DNA from: Dehalococcoidia bacterium
Lineage (GTDB): Bacteria; Chloroflexota; Dehalococcoidia; Dehalococcoidales; Fen-1064
Length of the DNA: 7,524 nucleotides
Assembly: GCA_003153075.1 (NCBI GenBank)
Contig: PMBW01000147.1
Span: forward strand, 1 to 7,524
Reading direction: 5' to 3'
The position numbers were made by a program, and so were the translations under genes. This document shows, piece by piece, positions 1 to 4,982 of the stretch. How positions within the stretch are numbered: position 1 is the first letter of the stretch; every line of letters starts with the position of its first letter. A model generated the notes under the pieces. It saw nothing but the letters and a program-made list of their open reading frames with translations. It searched no databases and had not been told where the DNA came from.

Positions 1-1058
1 CTGAGCAGGCCGATGGTTTTCAGCGCGACAGTTTTGCCGCCGGTGTTGGGACCGGTGATCACCAGTATTGAATAATCCTGGCCGATGACGATATCCAGCG
101 GCACCGCGCGGTCGCCGAGCAGCGGATGGCGCGCTTGTTGTAAATGTAAACCCGGCCTTTTCTCCGCGGTAAAGGGCATCATTTGCGGCTCGGTCGCTTT
201 GGCACGGCGGGCGTATTTGGCCTTGGCGAATATGAAATCCAGTTCCGCCGCCAACGTGATATCGCGGCGGATCTCACTGTCATGCAAACCAACTTCCGTG
301 CTCAGACTGGTCAGGATTCGGACAACTTCGCGCCTTTCCTCATTAACCAGTTCGCGCAGTTCGTTGCCCTCCTCCACAGTTTCCCACGGCTCGATGAAGA
401 TAGTGGCGCCGGTATTGGAAACATCGTGCACAATGCCTTTGATTTCATGTTTGGATTCGATCTTCACCGGGATGACATAGCGGCCTTCGCGCTCTGTGAC
501 GATCTGTTCCTGTACGATTTTCTGCCCGCCGGGCGACCGGATAAAACTCTCCAGATTGGTCAGCATGGCATGCCGCTTATTGCGGATCTGCTGGCGTAAA
601 TTCATTAAGTGCGACGAAGCCGAATCCATGATCTCGCCGTCGATAGAGACGCAGGAATCGATGCTTTTTTCCAGCGAACGCAGCTCGGTGATATTCTTGG
701 CAATATCCCATACAGCGGGAAAGTCGACGGCAATTTTATTCAGACTAGAATGCAGATAGCGGATGCTGGAAATAGCCTTCCCTACACCGGCCAGCACAAC
801 AGGTTCCAGAACTTTGCCGCGTGCCGCCAGACCGACCGGCTCCCGGATATCCTCAATGGCATCGATATGGAAATCATGTTCCACAGCCAGTATTTGCCGG
901 GCTTCGTAGGACTGCTTGAAAAGCAGTTGAATTTTTTCATAATTGGAGATTGGAAGAAGGTTGAGCGCCAGCGCCTGGCTGGCAGGGAAAGAGGTATACC
1001 CCGCGATAATTTCCCGCACGCGGTGGAATTCCAGCATTTCCAGGCTTTTTGTATCCAT
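1..1058 (-). CDS. mutS2: Endonuclease MutS2, N-terminal part (truncated by window edge)
   Basis: The frame is open from an ATG at 1058 to base 1, giving the first 352 residues and part of codon 353; the C-terminal half, where this family carries the rest of the ATPase and the Smr nuclease domain, lies outside the window. The start reads MDTKSLEMLEFHRVREII, typical of the MutS2 N-terminus. Residues 336-343 are GPNTGGKT, the Walker A motif of MutS-type ATPases, followed by VALKTIGLL. The middle part is the charged helical core/clamp expected before the ATPase, with the family-like stretch EGRYVIPVK. MutS2 binds branched DNA or collided ribosomes depending on species; it lacks the mismatch-recognition domain of MutS, and none is seen here. 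A GAAGGA ribosome site lies 10 nt upstream. The gene has richer GC than the DNA to its right. Identification is firm; the cellular role in this organism is not. Confidence 0.95.
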   Translation of the reverse strand, partial: MDTKSLEMLEFHRVREIIAGYTSFPASQALALNLLPISNYEKIQLLFKQSYEARQILAVEHDFHIDAIEDIREPVGLAARGKVLEPVVLAGVGKAISSIRYLHSSLNKIAVDFPAVWDIAKNITELRSLEKSIDSCVSIDGEIMDSASSHLMNLRQQIRNKRHAMLTNLESFIRSPGGQKIVQEQIVTEREGRYVIPVKIESKHEIKGIVHDVSNTGATIFIEPWETVEEGNELRELVNEERREVVRILTSLSTEVGLHDSEIRRDITLAAELDFIFAKAKYARRAKATEPQMMPFTAEKRPGLHLQQARHPLLGDRAVPLDIVIGQDYSILVITGPNTGGKTVALKTIGLL

Positions 1059-1068
1059 GTCAGAGGGT

Positions 1069-1074
1069 TCCTTC
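1069..1074 (-). promoter_or_regulatory. Ribosome binding site of mutS2
   Basis: GAAGGA on the minus strand, 10 nt before the ATG at 1058. It supports that start over internal Met codons. Confidence 0.6.
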
Positions 1075-1092
1075 AGGTTTTGTATAAAAGAT

Positions 1093-1101
1093 ATTGTATC
1101 A
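1093..1101 (-). promoter_or_regulatory. Candidate extended -10 promoter of mutS2
   Basis: The minus strand reads TGATACAAT, an extended -10 (TGnTACAAT), about 35 nt before the mutS2 ATG. No good -35 hexamer is visible at 16-18 nt, which is tolerable for extended -10 promoters. This is motif recognition only. Confidence 0.45.
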
Positions 1102-1450
1102 CGTTAAGACTTGCTTGAAGTAAGCAACAAAGTTTTCGGATATTTAATTTTAATTACACTGAACGGATATCGGGCTCTCTGAAAAATCACGAATTGACTT
1201 GACTACCGACGTTTGTATTGACTTTTTACTATTATGACAATACCGCAATCTCAAAAAAGCTGTCGAAGGTTTAACTGTAACAGACAAAGCCATTCTTTTG
1301 AATTTTGGGGTGCCGCTCTAAAACATAGTGATATCAGACATGTTTGCCGGGTAAGTAGTAGGCTCTCCCCAAAAACTCCTTTTGCAGAATTGGTTTAACC
1401 GGATAAAATTTTAGCAAAAAAAGATTAGTGGAAATTAAAGTGATTTGCTA
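1102..1450. other. AT-rich intergenic DNA, no gene seen
   Basis: This stretch lies between the divergent mutS2 and acyltransferase genes. I see no open frame of useful length, no RNA gene, and no clear inverted repeat. It is much richer in A and T than mutS2, as is the gene that follows, which suggests the left edge of acquired DNA or decayed sequence. Confidence 0.5.
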
Positions 1451-1479
1451 TTGACACAGACTTAACCAAATAATACAAT
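1451..1479 (+). promoter_or_regulatory. Sigma-70-type promoter upstream of the acyltransferase
   Basis: A perfect -35 hexamer TTGACA (1451-1456), a 17-nt spacer and a near-consensus -10 TACAAT (1474-1479). Transcription would start near 1486 and run right, leaving a leader of about 200 nt before the ATG at 1694. It is among the best promoter matches in the window. Confidence 0.65.
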
Positions 1480-1527
1480 ACATTTTATCATTTATAGTAA
1501 TAAGATCATGGATTATGATGAGAGGCC

Positions 1528-1629
1528 ATGACAATAGGATTTACTCCCAATCACGTGAACGTTTTGAAAGAAAAGGCAGTACAGATGCTTGATTTCAAGA
1601 CCAATCCGAATATGAGAATAAGAAGTTAA
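1528..1629 (+). CDS. Possible 33-codon leader ORF or gene remnant
   Basis: An ATG at 1528 opens 33 codons ending in TAA, beginning MTIGFTPNHVNVLKEK and ending NPNMRIRS. It lies inside the leader between the promoter at 1451-1479 and the acyltransferase start. The composition looks protein-like (amphipathic, Lys-rich), but the only purine-rich stretch upstream (AGAGG at 1521-1525) is too close to the ATG for a good ribosome site. It may be a leader peptide, the N-terminal stump of a lost gene, or chance. I do not recognise the family. Confidence 0.2.
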   Translation: MTIGFTPNHVNVLKEKAVQMLDFKTNPNMRIRS

Positions 1630-1684
1630 CAAGTAGCACGCATATTAGTGAGGAATTAAATTATATTCACGGATTGAATAGCCC

Positions 1685-1689
1685 AGGAG
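1685..1689 (+). promoter_or_regulatory. Ribosome binding site of the acyltransferase
   Basis: AGGAG, 4 nt before the ATG at 1694; close spacing, but it is the only site and the start fits the family N-terminus. Confidence 0.6.
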
Positions 1690-1693
1690 TAAA

Positions 1694-2617
1694 ATGACCT
1701 ATCCGGACATTTTCTTCACGCCTGAATACGCAAAAGTATTTGAAAAGACAGGATTTGGGGGAGAATGGGTTACCTTAAATTCGAACACTGGTATAGACTC
1801 TGTTGTCTATAATTACTATGTTCGTTCAATTCCCAACACCGAATACTTTGACATTATCTCCCCTTATGGGTATTCAGGGATTCTGAATGCTAATCCTGAT
1901 TATCTCAAGTCATTTCACGATCATTGTTTGCATAATAAGATAGTTTCTGAATTTTGCCGCTTGCATCCTTTCATTGAAAATCACAAACAGTTACCTCAAG
2001 AGAATGTTGTAAAGAATGGCATTGTCTATTACATAGATTTAACAAAACCATTTAAATATGAATATAGCGTTGAGAAACACATCCATAAAGCTATCCGAAA
2101 TGGGATTGAGGTTAGAAACACTGATGTCAAGGAATTTGCAGACCTGTACTATCAAACAATGCAAAGAAACAAAGCCATCTCCGAATACTATTTTACTTTA
2201 GAAACTCTTGAAGAATTGTGCAATCTTAAAGGTTCTCAACTTTTAACTGCCTGGTATAAAGGTAAGATTGTTTCAGGGAGAATCATCATTAGTTCTACAG
2301 ACTACGCTCACGACTTTTTAGCTGGGTCAACATTGGAGGGGAACTACCTTTGTGCCGGTCACCTTCTCCTGGATGAGGCCATTAGATGGTCAAAGAACAA
2401 AGGATGCAAGATATTCAATCTCGGCGGCGCTAAAACCGAGACTCACGGTAGTTTCAAATGGTCATTTAGCCATATGACCAAACCTTTTTATACTTATCGC
2501 AAAGTGCATAATCAACGAGTCTATGACGAGTTGAGCAAGGGCATACAAACAGATTATTTCCCGGCATACAGGAATGATAGACATACCACTTTAGGGAGTT
2601 ATGAAAATAACGTGTAG
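1694..2617 (+). CDS. FemAB/BioF2-like GNAT acyltransferase
   Basis: A 307-residue protein of the FemAB-like GNAT superfamily (Acetyltransf_6/BioF2-like). Members transfer amino acids from aminoacyl-tRNA to peptidoglycan precursors or acyl groups to sugars and other acceptors; the substrate cannot be read from sequence. Hallmarks are SPYGYSG at residues 56-62, the second GNAT-like half with AWYKGKIVSGRIIIS (186-200), the helix AGHLLLDEAIRWSKNKG (221-237), and FNLGGA (241-246) followed by a GSFKWSFSH motif (252-260), where related proteins have a Lys/Phe-rich F-K-W/F-S segment. There is no signal peptide, so it is cytoplasmic. An AGGAG site at 1685-1689 lies 4 nt before the ATG, a little close. 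The gene is AT-rich beside mutS2 and M20, stands alone on the plus strand with its own promoter, and has no wall or polysaccharide genes next to it, consistent with acquisition by transfer. Confidence 0.85.
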   Translation: MTYPDIFFTPEYAKVFEKTGFGGEWVTLNSNTGIDSVVYNYYVRSIPNTEYFDIISPYGYSGILNANPDYLKSFHDHCLHNKIVSEFCRLHPFIENHKQLPQENVVKNGIVYYIDLTKPFKYEYSVEKHIHKAIRNGIEVRNTDVKEFADLYYQTMQRNKAISEYYFTLETLEELCNLKGSQLLTAWYKGKIVSGRIIISSTDYAHDFLAGSTLEGNYLCAGHLLLDEAIRWSKNKGCKIFNLGGAKTETHGSFKWSFSHMTKPFYTYRKVHNQRVYDELSKGIQTDYFPAYRNDRHTTLGSYENNV

Positions 2618-2699
2618 TTTTTTACTAAAATATTATTAACAAACTGAGGCTACATAAGATTATACCAATAGATGCTGCTCAACAACAATAAGATTAACA

Positions 2700-2726
2700 A
2701 AACCCCGGTGCTCTCTCTTGGGATTT
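2700..2726 (-). terminator. Possible weak terminator after the Ig-like protein
   Basis: On the minus strand AAATCCC (overlapping the stop codon) can pair with GGGGTTT over 7 bp, including one T-G pair, around a 13-nt loop. The downstream side continues TGTTAATC, so the U tract is poor. The rest of 2618-2724, between convergent genes, shows no stronger hairpin. Confidence 0.25.
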
Positions 2727-3240
2727 AACTCTTTGTCGAATAAGGCATAATCTGAACCTGTTTTGTGTAATCGAACGTCGAGCCATTCCGAAACGTGCCG
2801 TTTATTCTTAATGGATAAAGAATGTTTTCACCAAATCCACCGCTTATCAGGGTTTGTTCGGTACTAATTGTTTTTCCGGGAAATAAAGGCACGGGTAATG
2901 AAACATCGAATGCGAAGTTAAAAGGTCTATTCAATTCAAGGGTAACATTTAAAGTGACTATTGGTTCCGAGGATATATTTTTCAGCATCATCTCGACGTT
3001 TGGCCCTCCGGGATTCACCGGCGGCAAAGGCCCGATCAAAGAAACAACTTCAAGCGGTTGCTGGTTGGTCAGAGTGGTCGACAAAGTATTGGTCGGACTA
3101 GATTTTGAAGAAGACGTAATTTGCGCAGGCACACAGGCGGTAGGAAGGGTGATTAATAAAAAAGCTGCACATAATAATGGCACTTTATAACTCCGCAATT
3201 TCTTCCGCGACTCTTTCATTTTCTCTTTCTCCGGTTTCAT
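2725..3240 (-). CDS. Small secreted, probable lipoprotein with Ig-like domain
   Basis: A 171-residue exported protein of unknown function. A basic N-region (residues 1-19) and hydrophobic core (about 20-33) lead to TLPTAC with Cys36 as the likely lipidation site; Pro at -3 makes the lipobox imperfect, so plain secretion is also possible. A Ser/Thr-rich linker (37-60) is followed by one beta-rich domain (about 62-168), with alternating hydrophobic strands such as VEMMLKN, IVTLNVTLEL and YPLRINGTF, resembling the single Ig-like/FxLYD-type domains common in bacterial surface proteins. No catalytic motif is seen. A GGAG site lies 7 nt before the ATG at 3240; an in-frame ATG at 3219 (MKESRKK) also has a purine-rich stretch before it and would give a more usual signal peptide. 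It lies downstream of the rhodanese lipoprotein on the same strand, so both may act in the envelope. Confidence 0.75.
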   Translation of the reverse strand: MKPEKEKMKESRKKLRSYKVPLLCAAFLLITLPTACVPAQITSSSKSSPTNTLSTTLTNQQPLEVVSLIGPLPPVNPGGPNVEMMLKNISSEPIVTLNVTLELNRPFNFAFDVSLPVPLFPGKTISTEQTLISGGFGENILYPLRINGTFRNGSTFDYTKQVQIMPYSTKS

Positions 3241-3337
3241 AAGTTGACTCCAATCCTGTTCGATTTAAAAGGTAAATATCTGTGTGTCTGCCGATCCAAA
3301 ACCCATAATTATTGCGAGATCCTGTTGGTGCGTCTAA

Positions 3338-3395
3338 AACCTGCGCCCAATTGACGGATTCTTCCGGCCTTCCCGGTCTAAGAACAATCGGGTCG
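3338..3395 (-). pseudogene. Fragment of an M20 peptidase C-terminus (copy A)
   Basis: Bases 3338-3368 match 5028-5058 of the M20 gene with one mismatch in 31, and 3372-3395 align, diverged, to 5080-5103. Read on the minus strand in the M20 frame it gives YDPIVLRPGRPEESVNWAQV, against DPIILGPGRLEEAHTPEESVNWAQV in the intact gene. A net 18-nt, in-frame deletion removes LEEAHT, including the last metal-ligand histidine. The match stops at CAGGTT; what follows is unrelated to the M20 tail. It cannot encode an enzyme and is a relic of duplication or recombination. Confidence 0.8.
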
Positions 3396-3396
3396 T

Positions 3397-3404
3397 ACCT
3401 CCTT
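3397..3404 (-). promoter_or_regulatory. Orphan consensus Shine-Dalgarno after the rhodanese gene
   Basis: The minus strand has AAGGAGGT, a perfect anti-16S match, 11 nt after the rhodanese stop codon. No ATG or GTG follows at 5-10 nt; the nearest choices are ATT and TTG. The frame entered by the ATT stays open to a TAA at 3187-3185 and passes through the M20 relic. It is probably left from a lost gene start. Confidence 0.35.
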
Positions 3405-3415
3405 CTTATTTCATA

Positions 3416-4072
3416 TCACTTTTCAAGGGGATAACCAAGTTCTTCCCATCTAAGGATACTCTTCCATAAGACTTTTATATTATTTAGGTCACCTGATCTC
3501 AACTGTATCAATTTTTCTGCCAAACTAGCAGAATCTCCATCATCCGATCAGTCACAATAAAATATTATCATTTTATCACCGGGAAGTGCGGTGAGCTGAT
3601 CGTTGACCCATTGTTGTGTGAAATTGGGAGATGGATCATTGTAAGGAATATTTATGGCTCCTGGTATGTGTCCTGATGTAAAGGAACTGCTAAGTCTGGC
3701 ATCAACCAAAATGAAATCATCGCTTTTATCCATCATCTGCTTGAGTTGTTCACTTAATATTCGAGGTATTTCAGGGAAGATAAAGCCTTGTTTAATAAGA
3801 TCCTCTGGCGAAGGAGGGATCAGTCGTGTCGTCGTCGTTACCGCCGGTGCTATAGCCGTAGTTGTAGCCGGTTTTGTAGCCGACGTTGTAGCCGACGTTG
3901 TAGTCGGTATTGTAGTCGTTTGGGTATACGATTGTATTGGATAAATATGTGTTATTACGGAAAAATAAGTAGTTGAACTGGGCGATTGTTGTATAGAAGT
4001 TGGACTACCGCAAGCAGTAAGAACAAGAGCTGCTAAAATCATCAGGATTGCGATAATCTGTTTTACTCGCAT
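3416..4072 (-). CDS. Rhodanese-domain lipoprotein, candidate selenoprotein (in-frame TGA at catalytic site)
   Basis: A 218-residue envelope sulfurtransferase if TGA is read through. Residues 1-20 are a lipoprotein signal ending LTA-Cys21; 22-88 is a Thr/Ser/Pro linker; the rhodanese domain follows, with VDAR and the hallmark GHIPGAINIPY. The active site reads IIFYCD-TGA-SDDGDSASLAEKL. In rhodaneses the catalytic Cys is followed by five residues and then S/A-A; counting back from SA puts the catalytic residue at the TGA (codon 175, bases 3550-3548), not at Cys173, making a C-x-U motif. After the TGA the frame runs 43 codons to WEELGYPLEK and a TGA stop, a normal rhodanese C-terminus with no decay. 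A SECIS-like hairpin follows the codon. The ATG at 4072 is preferred over a GTG at 4081, because GAGGTG at 4086-4081 lies 8 nt before it. Alternative: a nonsense mutation, giving a dead 174-residue product. Confidence 0.75.
3515..3533 (-). promoter_or_regulatory. SECIS-like hairpin downstream of the in-frame TGA
   Basis: On the mRNA, UUCUGCU pairs with GGCAGAA (7 bp, the top pair U-G) around the loop AGUUU. The stem starts 14 nt and the loop 21 nt after the UGA. Bacterial SECIS elements are known to have a short apical loop with G in the first two positions, often followed by U, about 16-37 nt after UGA; this one fits. No bulged U like that of E. coli fdhF is seen. Pairing is read by eye, not by energy calculation. 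Confidence 0.6.
3862..3921 (-). repeat. 12-bp tandem repeat coding the Thr-rich linker
   Basis: Five successive 12-bp units, on the plus strand TTGTAGCCGACG and variants, two of them identical (3874-3885, 3886-3897). On the coding strand they give four-residue steps of the type T-T-S-A or K-P-A-T. Units of 12 bp keep the frame, so copy number can vary without harm to the rhodanese domain. Confidence 0.8.
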
Positions 4073-4110
4073 TATTAACACACCTCGACGGAATTATTCC
4101 CTTGGCGTAG

Positions 4111-4140
4111 ATTGTAGTCCCACTCATTATCAGGTGTCAA
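4111..4140 (-). promoter_or_regulatory. Promoter of the rhodanese lipoprotein gene
   Basis: On the minus strand TTGACA (4140-4135), an 18-nt spacer and TACAAT (4116-4111) form a near-consensus sigma-70-type promoter about 40 nt before the ATG at 4072. It shows the gene is transcribed on its own rather than only by read-through, and argues mildly against a dead gene. Confidence 0.65.
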
Positions 4141-4252
4141 TGTCGATTCGATTAAATGTTTGGGGGCAGCGCAGCTAATGCTACCGGGCACTCATCGGGA
4201 TGATTAGCCATTTTAGAATTCAAGAAGATTGCCGGATTCAGATTCAAATGGT

Positions 4253-4324
4253 CTACAAACTCAGCGCGAAATTCAAATAGATTTCGGCGGCTTCCTGGAC
4301 TTGCACTGCTGGGTCCTTACTCAT
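4253..4324 (-). pseudogene. 23-codon frame ending in a copy of the M20 C-terminus (copy B)
   Basis: An ATG at 4324-4322, overlapping the end of the membrane-protein gene, opens MSKDPAVQVQ and then EAAEIYLNFALSL with a TAG stop. The last 13 residues are identical to the end of the M20 protein, because 4254-4294 is an exact 41-bp copy of 4984-5024. The first ten codons are unrelated to M20. I take it for a displaced 3' end rather than a working gene, though translational coupling to the gene above is possible. Confidence 0.7.
4254..4294. repeat. 41-bp direct repeat, left copy
   Basis: Identical over 41 bases and in the same orientation as 4984-5024, the 3' end of the M20 gene. The pair encloses the membrane-protein gene, with repeat starts 730 bp apart. 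Confidence 0.95.
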
Positions 4325-4904
4325 TTTCGTCAAAGTATTTCTTGGCGCACTCCGGGCACATGCTGTGGGTAAACTCTGCCTGAGAGTGTTCTGACACATA
4401 TTGTTCCACTGTCTGCCAGTATCCTTTATCGTCGCGGATCTTTTTACACCAAGCGCAGATCGGAACCAGACCGCTCAGTGTTTTAATTTCAGCCAATGCG
4501 CTCTGCAGTTTATTGGCCATAATTTCCTTTTCGGCCAGGGTTGTCCTGATCAGGTTTTCTGCCCGCTTGCGCACTAATGAAAGATAGGTGATTACAGTCG
4601 CTACCAGTAAAAAGAATACTACCCGAACAGCCGCTTGTAACAATATCGCCGCATCACGCGTAAATGCCAATGTCAGCAAAAAATAGACTATTGCCAGAGT
4701 CGTGGAAAACACGAATCCCCGTTTCATGTAGTACAAACAAGCGATAATGATCGGAAAATAATAGAGATTCTGGAAAATAATGAAATAATTTCGGGAAAGA
4801 CACAGAATACTGACAACTACAGCTAAAACCGAGGTTACCGCCAGAACCAGAAAGGTCACTCGTTTTGTTCGAAAACCTTGCGCAGGGGGAACAGATATAT
4901 TCAT
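4317..4904 (-). CDS. Membrane protein with C-terminal four-cysteine module
   Basis: A 195-residue protein with about four membrane segments (residues 16-36, 43-60, 64-82, 88-111), the second and third resembling the N-terminal membrane sensor regions of signalling proteins. A charged, likely coiled-coil stretch (112-142) leads to LSGLVPICAWCKKIRDDKGYW and, at 183-186, CPEC. This C-terminal module, with Cys150, 153, 183 and 186 and probably metal-binding, is known from the ends of PAS- or GAF-containing sensor proteins, but here no kinase, cyclase or PAS domain is present. It may be a stripped-down sensor or a redox/metal-responsive membrane protein. A GGAAGAG site lies 8 nt before the ATG at 4904; in-frame ATG 4910 and GTG 4913 crowd or overlap that site. 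It follows M20 on the same strand but has its own possible -10. It is enclosed by the 41-bp repeats. Confidence 0.75.
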   Translation of the reverse strand: MNISVPPAQGFRTKRVTFLVLAVTSVLAVVVSILCLSRNYFIIFQNLYYFPIIIACLYYMKRGFVFSTTLAIVYFLLTLAFTRDAAILLQAAVRVVFFLLVATVITYLSLVRKRAENLIRTTLAEKEIMANKLQSALAEIKTLSGLVPICAWCKKIRDDKGYWQTVEQYVSEHSQAEFTHSMCPECAKKYFDENE

Positions 4905-4951
4905 CGCCATCACTCTTCCGCACTCTCATTGATATCTATGGAGATAAGTTT

Positions 4952-4957
4952 ATTATA
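4952..4957 (-). promoter_or_regulatory. Possible -10 box of the membrane-protein gene
   Basis: A consensus TATAAT on the minus strand in the AT-rich 78-nt gap after the M20 stop. No convincing -35 is seen 16-18 nt upstream, so the gene may depend on read-through from M20. Confidence 0.3.
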
Positions 4958-4982
4958 AATTGGAAATAAATGAAAGTGCTTT

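Noticed and set aside
85..1118. Four overlapping plus-strand frames of 87-169 codons
   Set aside because: All are shadows of mutS2, whose minus-strand frame runs off the window and carries the Walker A motif.
1194..1240. TTGACT motifs suggesting a second plus-strand promoter
   Set aside because: No acceptable -10 at 16-18 nt; the promoter at 1451-1479 is far better.
2618..2699. Space between convergent genes searched for a bidirectional terminator
   Set aside because: AT-rich with no stable stem seen; only the weak hairpin at 2700-2726 is listed.
2822..3190. Plus-strand 122-codon frame opposite the Ig-like protein
   Set aside because: No ribosome site and no protein-like pattern; the minus strand has a signal sequence and beta-strand pattern.
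3788..3976. Plus-strand open frame rich in Arg, Ser and Cys opposite the rhodanese linker
   Set aside because: It is the antisense reading of the 12-bp tandem repeats; the minus-strand frame has signal peptide, lipobox and domain.
3548..4072. Reading the rhodanese as a simple truncated 174-residue gene
   Set aside because: The frame after TGA matches a complete rhodanese C-terminus, so the gene should be drawn to 3416 whether the TGA is selenocysteine or a mutation.
4123..4135. 13-bp match to 6735-6747 (start of the GNAT gene)
   Set aside because: A single 13-mer match is near chance for a window this size and does not extend.
4174..4208. Inverted repeat GCTAAT/ATTAGC followed by CATTTT on the plus strand, terminator-like
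   Set aside because: No plus-strand gene ends here, the stem is only 6 bp with a large loop, and the minus strand lacks a T tract.
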